This document shows, piece by piece, positions 17,131-26,750 of a stretch of DNA of 64,000 nucleotides. Source of the stretch: Aliivibrio salmonicida LFI1238 (GTDB lineage Bacteria; Pseudomonadota; Gammaproteobacteria; Enterobacterales; Vibrionaceae); contig NC_011312.1 in NCBI RefSeq assembly GCF_000196495.1, forward strand, positions 806,001 through 870,000, given 5' to 3'. The notes beneath the pieces were generated by a model that worked only from the letters and a program-made list of their open reading frames with translations, did no database searches and was not told where the DNA came from. Every line of letters starts with the position of its first letter. Position 1 is the stretch's first letter. The translations under genes were made by a program, and so were the position numbers.

Positions 17131-18684
17131 ATGACGACTAATATCCACGCTCAACGCATTCTTATTTTAGATTTTGGTTCTCAATACACGCAGCTTGTTG
17201 CGCGTCGTATCCGTGAGATTGGTGTTTACTGTGAGCTTTGGAGCTGGGATGTAGAAGAATCGGATATCCGTGACTTCAATCCTGATGGCATCATCTTATC
17301 TGGTGGTCCAGAAAGTGTGACAGAAGCAAATTCTCCACGAGCTCCTCAATATGTATTTGATTCTGGTGTTCCTGTATTCGGCGTATGTTACGGCATGCAA
17401 ACAATGGCAGAGCAGCTTGGCGGTAAAGTAGCAACGTCTACTGAACGTGAGTTTGGCTATGCCGCAGTTCAAGTAACTGGCGAATCAGCGTTGTTTAAAG
17501 ATCTTGAAGCAACTCAAGATGTTTGGATGAGCCACGGTGATAAAGTTGTTGAGATCCCATCTGATTTCGTAAAAATTGCAGAGACAGAAACGTGTCCTTA
17601 CGCTGCAATGGCAAACGAAGAGAAGAAATACTATGGTGTTCAATTCCACCCAGAAGTAACACACACTAAAAATGGTCTAAAAATGCTTGAGAACTTTGTT
17701 CTTAACGTATGTGGTTGTGAAGGTCTGTGGACTTCTGCATCAATCATTGAAGATGCCATTGCTCGCATTAAAGAACAAGTGGGTGACGATGAAGTTATTC
17801 TTGGTCTTTCTGGTGGTGTTGATTCATCTGTGGTTGCGATGCTTGCTCACCGTGCGATTGGCGATAAACTAACGTGTGTATTTGTTGATAACGGTTTACT
17901 TCGTTTAAATGAAGCAGAACAAGTAATGGAAATGTTCAGTGAAGGCTTTGGTCTTAAGATCATTCATGTTGAAGCTGAAGAACGTTTCTTAAGCGCTCTT
18001 AGTGGTGAATCAGATCCAGAAGCTAAGCGTAAGATCATTGGTCATGTGTTTGTTGATATTTTTGACGAAGAGTCTAAGAAATTATCAAATGCTAAGTGGT
18101 TAGCTCAAGGGACCATTTATCCAGATGTTATTGAGTCTGCGGCGTCTAAAACGGGTAAAGCACACGTTATTAAATCTCACCATAACGTTGGCGGCCTACC
18201 TGATGACATGGAAATGGGTCTTGTTGAACCGTTACGTGAATTGTTTAAAGATGAAGTTCGTAAGATTGGTCTAGAATTAGGTCTTCCATACAACATGCTT
18301 TATCGTCACCCGTTCCCTGGGCCCGGTCTAGGTGTACGTGTTCTTGGTGAAGTTAAGAAAGAGTACTGTGATTTACTTCGTCGTGCTGATGCGATCTTTA
18401 TTGAAGAACTTCATAATGCTGATCTTTACAATAAAGTATCTCAAGCATTCACGGTATTCTTACCAGTACGCTCTGTTGGCGTAATGGGTGATGGCCGTAA
18501 ATACGACTGGGTTGTCTCTCTACGTGCGGTAGAAACCATTGATTTCATGACAGCGCATTGGGCACATTTACCATACGATTTCTTAGGTAAAGTATCTAAC
18601 CGTATTATTAATGAAGTTGGTGGTATTTCTCGTGTTGTTTACGATATTTCAGGTAAACCACCAGCGACGATTGAGTGGGAATAA
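17131..18684 (+). CDS. guaA: GMP synthase (glutamine-hydrolysing)
   Basis: Converts XMP to GMP using glutamine and ATP. The N-terminal class I glutamine amidotransferase domain (1-200) has the nucleophile Cys86 in GVCYGMQ and the partners His173 and Glu175 in QFHPEV. The ATP pyrophosphatase domain follows with its P-loop LSGGVDSS at 226-233, and a C-terminal dimerisation domain ends in PPATIEWE. The length of 517 is normal. It lies 216 bases after guaB, a wider gap than in E. coli, with a hairpin between. A terminator follows at 18722-18746. Confidence 0.97.
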   Translation: MTTNIHAQRILILDFGSQYTQLVARRIREIGVYCELWSWDVEESDIRDFNPDGIILSGGPESVTEANSPRAPQYVFDSGVPVFGVCYGMQTMAEQLGGKVATSTEREFGYAAVQVTGESALFKDLEATQDVWMSHGDKVVEIPSDFVKIAETETCPYAAMANEEKKYYGVQFHPEVTHTKNGLKMLENFVLNVCGCEGLWTSASIIEDAIARIKEQVGDDEVILGLSGGVDSSVVAMLAHRAIGDKLTCVFVDNGLLRLNEAEQVMEMFSEGFGLKIIHVEAEERFLSALSGESDPEAKRKIIGHVFVDIFDEESKKLSNAKWLAQGTIYPDVIESAASKTGKAHVIKSHHNVGGLPDDMEMGLVEPLRELFKDEVRKIGLELGLPYNMLYRHPFPGPGLGVRVLGEVKKEYCDLLRRADAIFIEELHNADLYNKVSQAFTVFLPVRSVGVMGDGRKYDWVVSLRAVETIDFMTAHWAHLPYDFLGKVSNRIINEVGGISRVVYDISGKPPATIEWE

Positions 18685-18721
18685 TTTTCACTTAACTTGC
18701 TAATGTATATCAAATAAACAG

Positions 18722-18746
18722 AAAGCGCCGAAAGGCGCTTTTTTTG
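18722..18746 (+). terminator. Rho-independent terminator after guaA
   Basis: AAAGCGCC, loop GAAA, GGCGCTTT, then a run of T. The GAAA tetraloop makes this a very stable hairpin. Confidence 0.88.
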
Positions 18747-18962
18747 TTTCTATTGTAATGCAGTTATTAAGTTTGTTAGTTATATGTTTCACTGAAACAT
18801 TGATTTACAAATTAAACATTTTCATCGTGGTGAAAATGCAATGTATTAAACTTTTCTTGGCAATATCTGGTTTACACTGATTTAGCAAAGGAATAGATAA
18901 AGAATAAAAAAAATCAAAGCTCTTTATCTTTAAATACAACATTTACTACTATGGAATTATGA

Positions 18963-20522
18963 ATGAGTAACCAATCAACAGAGAAGGCACCAAAGCTTAG
19001 CGCTATGGACCGCTTTCTAAACACTATTGAACGAGTAGGTAATAAAATTCCAGATCCTGCTTTACTTTTTTTCTGGGGCCTTTTAATTGTTTGGGGGCTT
19101 TCAGCGCTATTATCACAGATTAACTTTGATCTAATTCATCCTGTAACCCAAGATGCGGTTCAGGTGAAAAACCTTTTAACGGGTGATTCTTTAGCGAACT
19201 TTTTAGCAACAATGGTCACTAATTTTACTAGCTTTGCACCGCTAGGTATTGTACTGGTTGCAATGCTAGGTGTTGGTGTTGCAGATTCTTCAGGCTTTAT
19301 TCAAACTGGCCTAAAGAAAATGCTTAACTTCACTCCAGCTAAATTATTAACACCAATGCTTGTTTTAGTTGCGATTGTGTCACACACAGCAGCGGATGCA
19401 GGTTATGTATTAGTTATCCCACTAGGTGGTATCATTTTCCACGCGGCGGGTCGTCATCCATTAGCGGGTATTGCCGCTGCATTTGCGGGTGTATCAGGTG
19501 GTTTTTCTGCCAACTTTATTCCATCAGGCATTGATCCATTATTGGCAGGCTTTACACAAACGGCCGCTCAAGTACTGGACCAATCGTATGTTGTTAATCC
19601 ATTAGCGAATATTTTCTTTACTGGACTTTCTTCTGTACTGATTGTTGCTATTGGTTGGTATGTGACAGAGAAAATCATTGAACCACGCTTGGCAAATACG
19701 CCTGTAGATAAAGATGCAGAAGAAGCGCCAGATCTTGGTTCTTTTACTGAAATCGAATCAAAAGCGTTTAAATATGCAGGCTGGGCTATGGTTGCTGGTA
19801 TCGCATTATTAATTGCGCTTATCTATCCTGAAGGTTCAGCACTTCGTTCACCAGAAGGTGAAATTACGTCGTTCTCTGCGCCGCTAATGAAGTCTATTGT
19901 TCCATTGATTTTTATTCTGTTTGTTATCCCTGGTATCGTTTTTGGACGTGTTTCTGGTAAATTTAAGAGCAGTAATGATGTAATTAAAGCAATGTCAGAA
20001 ACAATGGGCACAATGGGTGCTTACATGGTTATGTCATTCTTCTGTGCGCAATTCTTAGTGGCATTTAGTCAATCAAACATCGGTACTATTTTAGCGATGT
20101 ACGGTGCTGATTTCTTGAAGGCGCTTGACCTTCCTGGGCAACTAACGATTGTTGGTATGATTTTACTAACCGCTTTTGTTAATTTACTTATTGGTTCGGC
20201 CTCCGCTAAATGGGCACTAATTGGTCCGGTACTGGTTCCAATGCTAATGGGGGTTGGTATTTCACCTGAGCTGTCTCAAGCGGCATATCGTGTGGGTGAT
20301 TCTGTATCAAACATTATTTCACCTCTGATGGTATTCTTCCCATTAGTTGTGGTTTATTGCCAACGTTATGTTAAGTCTACAGGTATCGGTACATTGGCTT
20401 CTCTAATGATGCCTTTCTCTATTGCTATGCTAATTGGTTGGACAATCTTCTTACTAGCGTACTGGGCTCTAGGTATTCCTCTAGGGATACAAGCACCATA
20501 TACATACCAATTACCTGGTTAA
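18963..20522 (+). CDS. abgT: AbgT-family transporter
   Basis: Inner-membrane transporter of the p-aminobenzoyl-glutamate family; some members export sulfonamides, others import the folate breakdown product. The 519 residues hold about 11 hydrophobic helices and two re-entrant-hairpin-like regions. Family motifs include NKIPDPALLFFWGLL at the N-terminus, SHTAADAGYVLVIPLGG near residue 140 and the Asn/Ser-rich SASAKWALIGPVLVPML near 415. It stands alone between two terminators and has a 278-base upstream region for its own promoter. The abgA/abgB hydrolase genes are not adjacent, so the physiological substrate is uncertain. Confidence 0.88.
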   Translation: MSNQSTEKAPKLSAMDRFLNTIERVGNKIPDPALLFFWGLLIVWGLSALLSQINFDLIHPVTQDAVQVKNLLTGDSLANFLATMVTNFTSFAPLGIVLVAMLGVGVADSSGFIQTGLKKMLNFTPAKLLTPMLVLVAIVSHTAADAGYVLVIPLGGIIFHAAGRHPLAGIAAAFAGVSGGFSANFIPSGIDPLLAGFTQTAAQVLDQSYVVNPLANIFFTGLSSVLIVAIGWYVTEKIIEPRLANTPVDKDAEEAPDLGSFTEIESKAFKYAGWAMVAGIALLIALIYPEGSALRSPEGEITSFSAPLMKSIVPLIFILFVIPGIVFGRVSGKFKSSNDVIKAMSETMGTMGAYMVMSFFCAQFLVAFSQSNIGTILAMYGADFLKALDLPGQLTIVGMILLTAFVNLLIGSASAKWALIGPVLVPMLMGVGISPELSQAAYRVGDSVSNIISPLMVFFPLVVVYCQRYVKSTGIGTLASLMMPFSIAMLIGWTIFLLAYWALGIPLGIQAPYTYQLPG

Positions 20523-20560
20523 TATAAGCACTTCGCTTTATGAAATAGCTTATAAAATAA

Positions 20561-20595
20561 AAGCCCTGAGAATGATAAGTTCTCAGGGCTTTTTT
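20561..20595. terminator. Bidirectional terminator between abgT and the YheO-type regulator
   Basis: AAGCCCTGAGAA (20561-20572) and TTCTCAGGGCTT (20580-20591) form a 12-bp perfect stem flanked by A on the left and T on the right, so it can serve both convergent genes. Confidence 0.85.
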
Positions 20596-20618
20596 GTATG
20601 ACGTTCTTTTCTTTTTTA

Positions 20619-21254
20619 TTATTTAAATTTTCTTAAATAACGATAAACAGAGTCTTTAGATACGTTAAGAATGTTGGCGGTTATTTGAGTTGCATCTTTT
20701 ATATTAAATGCACCTTGATGATGTAAGCGCTCAACAATCGTTCTTACTCTGCGAGAAACTGTAATGCTTTCGTCTTCCAATACTTCACTTTGTATTCTTG
20801 CAATAGAGTCTGTCAGCATTTCAATACTGTCTTTTGCAAAGGTTTCAGGTGACGCTGCTAATTGATTTGCTTGTGGGAATAGGTCCATAAAGAAGCTATT
20901 CATTGGCACATCAAGATTAGAGTTGATGCAAAGTAAAGCGATAGGTATTCCCACCTCATTTCTAATCATCGAAGTAACAGAACGAAGTAGTTCACCTTTA
21001 TCTGTTCTGGTGAAATAAGGGGTAGATACATCGGATCCTGCTTTCAATTTTTCTAATGCAAGATTGGTAATTGGCGCACCAATACCACGACCCGTGACAT
21101 GACCATTAGCGATTTTAATGATTGATGGATTATCAGAATCAAGAGAGTGCAGTACCACTTCAACATGTTTTCCAAACATAGCAGCAATGCCATCAACAAT
21201 ACTATAAGTTGATTTCAGTATGAGTTTATCGGCAGTAGAAAGTTTATGTAGCAT
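20619..21254 (-). CDS. YheO/DauR-type transcriptional regulator
   Basis: Protein of 211 residues with an N-terminal YheO-like PAS domain (about 10-130, with the motif GKHVEVVLHSL and GRGIGAPITNLAL) and a C-terminal helix-turn-helix (about 160-208) ending in SKDSVYRYLRKF. Related regulators such as DauR control D-amino-acid catabolism. Here it is third in a leftward run after ridA and a CyuA-like desulfidase, so it probably controls that run or the facing permease. A hairpin separates it from the desulfidase gene, which may lower its expression. The effector is unknown. Confidence 0.82.
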   Translation of the reverse strand: MLHKLSTADKLILKSTYSIVDGIAAMFGKHVEVVLHSLDSDNPSIIKIANGHVTGRGIGAPITNLALEKLKAGSDVSTPYFTRTDKGELLRSVTSMIRNEVGIPIALLCINSNLDVPMNSFFMDLFPQANQLAASPETFAKDSIEMLTDSIARIQSEVLEDESITVSRRVRTIVERLHHQGAFNIKDATQITANILNVSKDSVYRYLRKFK

Positions 21255-21281
21255 ATGTTTTCTTCATGTTGGTAAAAAGAT

Positions 21282-21308
21282 GATGTCACTTAGAATGTAA
21301 GTGACATC
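21282..21308 (-). terminator. Intercistronic hairpin between desulfidase and regulator genes
   Basis: GATGTCACTTA (21282-21292) and TAAGTGACATC (21298-21308) form a perfect 11-bp stem with a 5-base loop. On the minus strand ATCTTTTT follows, so it is a likely partial terminator inside the leftward operon. Confidence 0.65.
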
Positions 21309-21314
21309 TTTTCA

Positions 21315-22601
21315 TTATGACGCCATTATTTCAATGATTTCATGATCAATATTTGGCATTCCGGTTGTTATCATTCTGCCTATGTTTTTAATGGTCTTTT
21401 CTACATCTTCAGCAATAACACCCTGTTTCGTTACACAATGATTATTTAAGGCAAGTAGGGATGATTTCATTGCTGATTGGGCACTACTGCCTACTTTCAT
21501 CGCACAAGTCGATTTTGCACCATCGCAGATCATACCGCTGGTGTCACTGATGGTATTTTGTATTGCTGAACAAGATTGTTCGAATGACCCCCCCGCTAAA
21601 TAGACCATTGCCATTGCTGCAGCCGCAGAGGTTACTGCGTTGCCACAAAAAGCGGATAGTGGAGGATAATGAGATTTAATATAAATAGCACCGAGATGAC
21701 TCATTATGAATGCTCTTGCCAATGTTTCTTCGTCGGCATTATAAAAGTCAGCCATTTTTACTACAGGAATCGTAGCTGCTATACCCTGGTTTCCGCTGCC
21801 ATAATTAGACATGGCTGGTAAATTTGCACCACCCATTCGAGCATCGGACGCGGCAGAGGTATAAATTAAAATATCACTGTCTAAGCTTTTTGAAAGTAAA
21901 CCAGTATCTATGTTCTTTTGATAAGTTCGACCCACTTCTAAGCCGTATGGGTTCTTTAGTCCTTCTTGAGCTAGTGCAATATTGAGATCTTTAGCTTTAA
22001 GAATAAATTTAATGTCATCGAATTCAGCGTGAGTTGCAAAGTCATAAATGGATGAAATAGTGATATCTACACCATCACAAATAGAAGCGGTAGAGGCTTT
22101 TGGTAATGAAGAATCAAGGGAAAAAATAACATTATCATCAAGTCGTTTTTCTACAATGAGAGTGTGACCCCCACTGATGGTGACTTCTGCGTGATGTTGT
22201 GAGCCTTTAACTACAACACGACAATAAATGAACTCATCTGTAGTTTCTCGTTTTACTTGAACTCGGCCAGCATCAATAAGTTGTTGCGCTTCATTTACTT
22301 GGGATTGCGTCAGTTTAGCAAGAACTTCTAAACCTGCTTCAGGGTTTCCACCTGTAGCCCCAGCAGCAGCAGCAATGGCAAGACCAACTCTACCTGTTCT
22401 TGGAACAAAAACACCCATACTATTTTTATACAAATTATCAGAGACAAAAACATCAATCGTTTCTGCTTTTTCTCCTAGCATTTGCGTTGCTACGCTTGTT
22501 GCATAGGCCGCACAAATAGGTTCAGTACAGCCAAGAGCAGGCTTCACGACATTTTTTAAAATAGTAATGTATTGCTTCCAGGTAGAGTTCATTTTGTTCA
22601 C
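21315..22601 (-). CDS. CyuA/YhaM-like L-cysteine desulfidase (UPF0597)
   Basis: Fe-S enzyme family that splits cysteine into pyruvate, ammonia and sulfide; older labels call it serine dehydratase-like or UPF0597. The 428 residues show the family N-terminus VVKPALGCTEPICAAYA and later cysteines in FCGNAV, MICDGAKSTCAMKVG, which probably ligate the cluster. The motif NYGSGNQGIAATIPV is conserved in the family. The start ATG at 22601 is followed at once by a second Met (MNKMNST). It lies 8 bases after ridA on the same strand, which suggests that released enamine intermediates are cleared by RidA. It could act on another beta-substituted amino acid. Confidence 0.82.
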   Translation of the reverse strand: MNKMNSTWKQYITILKNVVKPALGCTEPICAAYATSVATQMLGEKAETIDVFVSDNLYKNSMGVFVPRTGRVGLAIAAAAGATGGNPEAGLEVLAKLTQSQVNEAQQLIDAGRVQVKRETTDEFIYCRVVVKGSQHHAEVTISGGHTLIVEKRLDDNVIFSLDSSLPKASTASICDGVDITISSIYDFATHAEFDDIKFILKAKDLNIALAQEGLKNPYGLEVGRTYQKNIDTGLLSKSLDSDILIYTSAASDARMGGANLPAMSNYGSGNQGIAATIPVVKMADFYNADEETLARAFIMSHLGAIYIKSHYPPLSAFCGNAVTSAAAAMAMVYLAGGSFEQSCSAIQNTISDTSGMICDGAKSTCAMKVGSSAQSAMKSSLLALNNHCVTKQGVIAEDVEKTIKNIGRMITTGMPNIDHEIIEIMAS

Positions 22602-22609
22602 CTTTTTAG

Positions 22610-22999
22610 TTATACCGTTGTTTTCTTGTGAGCAATCGCTTCGACTTCAACTAATACGCCAAGCGGAAGATCTTTTACCGCAAAGCAAGAACGAGCAGGG
22701 CAGTCGGTATGAAAAACGGTTTTATATACTTCGTTAAATGCAGAAAAATCAGTGATATTAGCAAGGTAGCAGGTTGTTTTTAAAACCGTATTCACATCAC
22801 CATCAGCGGCTTCAATTACTGAAATTAAGTTTTTAAGAGACATTTCTGATTGAGCGGTAATGCCCCCTTCTACAACAGAGCCTGTTGAGCTATCAACAGG
22901 TAATTGACCTGATGTGAAAATAAGACCATTAAATGCAGTACCGTGAGAGTAAGGACCGATTGCTTCTGGAGCTGATTTTGCCACGATAATTTGTTTCAT
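22610..22999 (-). CDS. ridA: RidA-family enamine/imine deaminase
   Basis: Small trimeric protein (129 residues) that hydrolyses reactive enamine/imine intermediates released by PLP and dehydratase enzymes. The family signature is present: AIGPYSHG near residue 12, FTSGQLPVD, the catalytic Arg in CPARSCFAVKDLPLG near residue 105 and the final Glu in VEVEAIA. The frame is open back to 23071, but the ATG at 22999 gives the family N-terminus MKQIIVAKSAPEA with GGGA just upstream. It leads the leftward operon with the desulfidase gene. Confidence 0.93.
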   Translation of the reverse strand: MKQIIVAKSAPEAIGPYSHGTAFNGLIFTSGQLPVDSSTGSVVEGGITAQSEMSLKNLISVIEAADGDVNTVLKTTCYLANITDFSAFNEVYKTVFHTDCPARSCFAVKDLPLGVLVEVEAIAHKKTTV

Positions 23000-24360
23000 A
23001 TTTCCCATTCTTTTTTTGCAACTATTGTTGACTTGGTGGTGTGTTATTGGATTATGCAAAAATAATTGCATTTATTTTGTGTGAGTTGAATTTATGCTTA
23101 TTCGTAAGGGAGTGCAATGACTTTGTGGCAAATATTTGTTTATTTTACGAACTGAGATCTCGATATCATTTCAAATAAAATTGCATTGTTATTTTTTAAT
23201 TAGAGAGTAGATTCTTCAAAAGTTGCAAGCGCTGGCAGTTAGGCGCTTTGAAATTATAAAAATAATGTTCCCTACAAAGATGGAGTTTTATATGAACACA
23301 GCTACATTGGCGAATCCTAGTCATGGTAAAAGTGATATGACTGATTCTGAATGGAAAAAAGCCACCAAATTCGATAGCGTTGATATTGGTTGGATTGTAA
23401 TTAGTATTGGTATGGCGATAGGGGCAGGGATCGTATTTTTACCTGTTCAAGTAGGTATCATGGGGATCTGGGTTTTTCTTCTGTCTTCGATTATTGGTTA
23501 CCCAGCCATGTATTTGTTTCAAAAACTTTTCATCAATACTCTTGCTGAAGCAAAAACATGTACAGATTACCCTGGTGTGATTACTGGTTATCTAGGTAAA
23601 AATTGGGGCGTCGCTTTAGGTGCTCTTTATTTCATCATGCTTGTTATTTGGGTGTTGGTATATTCACTTGCGGTAACGAATGACAGTTCTTCATATTTAC
23701 ATTCATTTGGTGTAACTGAAGGGCATTTAAATGATAGTTCATTTTATGGTTTGGGCTTAATTTGTGTACTTGCTTTTATTGGTTCTAAAGGTGAAAAGCT
23801 ACTATTCAAACTGTCTGGATTTATGGCTGTAACAGTACTTTCATTAGTTGCGGTTATGGGGTTGTTATTAGTTTCTCGTTGGGACTTTGCTAATGTTCCT
23901 GCTATTGGATCTTTTGGTCCAATGCTAAAAGATGCGATTATTACGCTTCCATTTACACTAACTTCTATTCTTTTTATTCAATCTCTTAGCCCTATGGTTA
24001 TCTCATACCGTTCACGTGAGAAATCTATTGAAGTTGCGCGTTATAAATCACTAAGAGCGATGAACATTGCTTTTGCTATCTTATTTGTCATTGTTTTCTT
24101 CTTTGCTGTGTCATTTACCTTTGCTATCAGCCAAGAGCAAGCCGCTGAAGCGATGAATAAAAACATCTCCGCTCTAGCCATTATTGCTCATTACTTCCCA
24201 GGAAGCTGGGCAACGATTACGGGCATTATTATTAATATCTTTGCTGTAGTAACGTCATTCTTTGGTGTATTTATGGCATTCCAAGAAGCGTGTCGTGGTT
24301 TAGCGATGAATATCTTACTAAGACGTATGGATGAGTCGGCAATTAACAAAGAGTTAGTTA

Positions 24361-25361
24361 ACCTGAATTCTGGATAAAACATGCTTTAAGCGAGGATTAG
24401 TTCAAATTCACATTCTGATAGCTTAATTCGTGGCTTTTGTTTTTTTAAACAATAAGCCACAACGCCTGAAATTACATTTAGCATGAAACCAGTCACGCTA
24501 CGATGACGGCTATGTTCAATTTGAGAGATATTCTTCAATTGGTCATTTATCGTTTCGATAATGTATCTCTTTGATAACATAGCCTTATCAAAAGCACTTA
24601 TCTCTTTTGCTTTCATGTTTTTTCGCGAGGTAGTCACTAAATCGACATCAGAGTTCTTTAAGCTCTCACTCAACTTTTTACCTATGTACCCTTTATCAGC
24701 GTACAATTTCCCCGAGAGTTCTTTGCATAAATCAGGTACAGGAGTCCTATCATTTACATTGCCAGCTGTGATTTTCAGCGAAATAATTTCTCCAAGATGG
24801 TTAATCAATAAATGAAGTTTGAAGCCGAAAAACCATCCCATGGTACCTTTTCCTCTTTTCGCAACACCATCAAAGACTTTATGGCGAGGAATTCGAATGT
24901 TATGGCATACTTTAAGACTCGTGGAGTCAACAAAAGCAATGCCAGTCGGCTTACCTTTGATAGATTGAAAATAGGCACACATTGGGGCGATTAGGCTAGG
25001 CATTTTGCTCACAAATCGAGTGTAGCTAAGTAAATTTGGAAAGTATCCTTTCCAATATTGATGAACTAACCCGATATAGAAGTTCTTGAAATCTCTATGA
25101 TTTGATTGATGAAAAGCGATGACAATAGTCATACATTCACTAGTAGACATTACTGACTGACGTTTTCTTTTTCTCTCACTAGCCTCAACAAGGTATTTTT
25201 CCCATTGAGATAAGAATTGATAACAAAAATCATCGACATCACAAAATATATCAACTAATTTATTCATCTTGCCCACCTTTTAAAATACGTTCAAATAATT
25301 CTTGGTCGAAAGATCTGATCGTTAGGTGGGCAATTAGTTCAGCCTTATCCAGAATTCAGGT
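24361..25361 (-). mobile_element. IS982-family insertion sequence
   Basis: An element of 1,001 bp with perfect 17-bp terminal inverted repeats, ACCTGAATTCTGGATAA at 24361-24377 and its complement at 25345-25361. The flanks carry a 6-bp duplication TAGTTA (24355-24360 and 25362-25367), which could be read as 7 bp with the shared T. It carries one transposase gene and is inserted in the permease gene. The intact ends, transposase and duplication suggest a recent event. Confidence 0.92.
24386..25276 (-). CDS. IS982-family transposase
   Basis: DDE transposase of 296 residues. Probable catalytic acids are Asp in GIAFVDSTSLKV (about 117), Asp in LYADKGYIGKK (about 193) and Glu in RYIIETINDQLKN (about 240), the D-D-E spacing of the IS982/IS5-like DDE_Tnp_1 fold. 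A further basic C-terminus follows. The start is at 25276 (MGKMNK); the second Met at 25267 is also possible. The frame is complete, so the element may still be active. Confidence 0.9.
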   Translation of the reverse strand: MGKMNKLVDIFCDVDDFCYQFLSQWEKYLVEASERKRKRQSVMSTSECMTIVIAFHQSNHRDFKNFYIGLVHQYWKGYFPNLLSYTRFVSKMPSLIAPMCAYFQSIKGKPTGIAFVDSTSLKVCHNIRIPRHKVFDGVAKRGKGTMGWFFGFKLHLLINHLGEIISLKITAGNVNDRTPVPDLCKELSGKLYADKGYIGKKLSESLKNSDVDLVTTSRKNMKAKEISAFDKAMLSKRYIIETINDQLKNISQIEHSRHRSVTGFMLNVISGVVAYCLKKQKPRIKLSECEFELILA

Positions 25362-25630
25362 TAGTTAATAAATTAATTACGGTATTTATCGTATTACTTG
25401 CATGGTCTGCAATAGCATTAAATGCGCCTATCTTATCTTTTACATCAATTTGTAGCCCTGTATTTGGTTTGGTTGGCTGTTTAATCCCTGCTTATCTTGT
25501 TCATAAGGTGCCAGCTCTTCATAAATATAAAGGCCTATCAACTAACCTAATCATTGTTACAGGTATTCTTCTTTGTATCTCTCCAGTGTTAGCGTTTATC
25601 TAATTATATTAAATTAATATATAGATATAA

Positions 25631-25667
25631 AAAATCCCAGAGAAGGAGAACCTACTCTGGGATTTTT
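25631..25667 (+). terminator. Terminator after the permease gene, shared with fghA
   Basis: AAAATCCCAGAG (25631-25642) pairs with CTCTGGGATTTT (25655-25666), flanked by A and T runs. It lies between convergent genes and can work in both directions. Confidence 0.85.
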
Positions 25668-25700
25668 GCTACTTATTCTTTTACTTATCTTAAATCAGTA

Positions 25701-26543
25701 TTATTTATTTAAATAAGTAGCATGAAATTCTAGGTGCTCATCAATAAAAGTCGACATAAAGAAATAGCTGTGGTCGTAACCTGGTTGCATTCTTACTTCT
25801 ATATTCGTGCCTGATTGCTCTGCTGAAGAAAGTAGGTACTCAGGTTTTAATTGTTCTTCTAAGAAGCCATCAGCTTCACCTTGGTCAACTAAAATTGGAA
25901 GTTTAGACCCTTTTTTAAGAAGCTCAGAGCTGTCGTACTCTTTCCAAGTTTCTTTATTATCACCAAGATATAGACCTAATGCTTTTTGACCCCAAGGGCA
26001 ATTGATTGGGCTAGATATTGGACTAAATGCAGAAATAGACTGATATGCATCTTGGTTTTTCAAGCCAATGGTAATTGCACCATGACCACCCATGCTGTGA
26101 CCAGAAATCGATTTTTTATCTGATACAGGGAAGTGCTCTTCAATTAAAGATGGCAGCTCTTTTGTTACGTAATCATACATATGGTAATGACGATTCCATG
26201 GCGCTTGAGTTGCATTTAAGTAGAATCCAGCACCTAGACCAAAATCGTAGGCACCTTCTGCATCATCATCAACATCTTCACCACGTGGGCTTGTATCCAT
26301 AGCGACAATTGCAATGCCTAATTCAGCTGCTTTTTTGAAAGCGCCCGCTTTTTGCATGAAGTTTTCATCAGTACACGTTAAGCCTGATAACCAGTATAAA
26401 ACAGGAACCGGATTACTTTCAGAGGCGTTGGCTGGTAGGAAGATAGCAAAGCGCATATCGCAATTTAGTGTGGATGATGTATGTGTATATTGTTTGTGCC
26501 AACCACCGGCAACTTTGGCTTGGCTAATGTTTTCAACTGTCAT
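25701..26543 (-). CDS. fghA: S-formylglutathione hydrolase
   Basis: Esterase-D-type alpha/beta hydrolase that splits S-formylglutathione into formate and glutathione, the second step of glutathione-dependent formaldehyde removal. The nucleophile Ser150 lies in GHSMGGHGA, an oxyanion segment LSGLTCTDENF lies near residue 53, and the acid and His partners are likely in VDQGEADGFL and GYDHSYFF. The length of 280 is typical. It follows frmA on the same strand, 276 bases on, with a long palindrome between, so it may be partly uncoupled from frmA. Confidence 0.95.
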   Translation of the reverse strand: MTVENISQAKVAGGWHKQYTHTSSTLNCDMRFAIFLPANASESNPVPVLYWLSGLTCTDENFMQKAGAFKKAAELGIAIVAMDTSPRGEDVDDDAEGAYDFGLGAGFYLNATQAPWNRHYHMYDYVTKELPSLIEEHFPVSDKKSISGHSMGGHGAITIGLKNQDAYQSISAFSPISSPINCPWGQKALGLYLGDNKETWKEYDSSELLKKGSKLPILVDQGEADGFLEEQLKPEYLLSSAEQSGTNIEVRMQPGYDHSYFFMSTFIDEHLEFHATYLNK

Positions 26544-26610
26544 GATGAATCCTTATTATATTTAATTCATATCAGTGATTTCACTGCATAGAATGAGGTA
26601 TCTACTGATT

Positions 26611-26730
26611 GATTTTAAAGTGCTTTGAAGTAAAGAAAAAAGAGGTGTTGCTATTTAATTCATTATTACGCCACCCGCGTAAAAATGATGCAGTGCTGCT
26701 TTTCTTTTACGGGAAAGCACTTTAAAATCA
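26611..26730. repeat. Long imperfect palindrome between fghA and frmA
   Basis: GATTTTAAAGTGCTTT (26611-26626) is matched by AAAGCACTTTAAAATC near 26714-26729. The next bases (AAGTAAAGAAAA with TTTTCTTTTAC) also pair, and the centre pairs again as CATTATTACGC with GCGTAAAAATG. The whole 120 bases can fold into one long hairpin. A MITE-like element or structured mRNA spacer is possible. Confidence 0.6.
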
Positions 26731-26750
26731 AAAAGTCATTTATAAATTGC

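Larger units (their letters stand above)
23292..25603 (+). pseudogene. HAAAP-family amino-acid permease split by an IS982 element
   Basis: Hydroxy/aromatic amino-acid permease family (SdaC/TdcC/YhaO-like), expected to import serine, cysteine or a related amino acid with protons. Codons 1-356 (23292-24359) include the first membrane hairpin DIGWIVISIGMAIGAGIVFLP. The frame then enters the IS and stops at 24375-24377. Removing the element and one target copy restores an open frame (ELV-NKLITVFIVLL) that ends at 25603, giving 434 residues. ATG 23292 is chosen because GGAG lies 7 bases upstream; the open frame from 23223 lacks a good start. It faces the ridA/desulfidase operon, so loss of import may have silenced that pathway. 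Confidence 0.92.
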
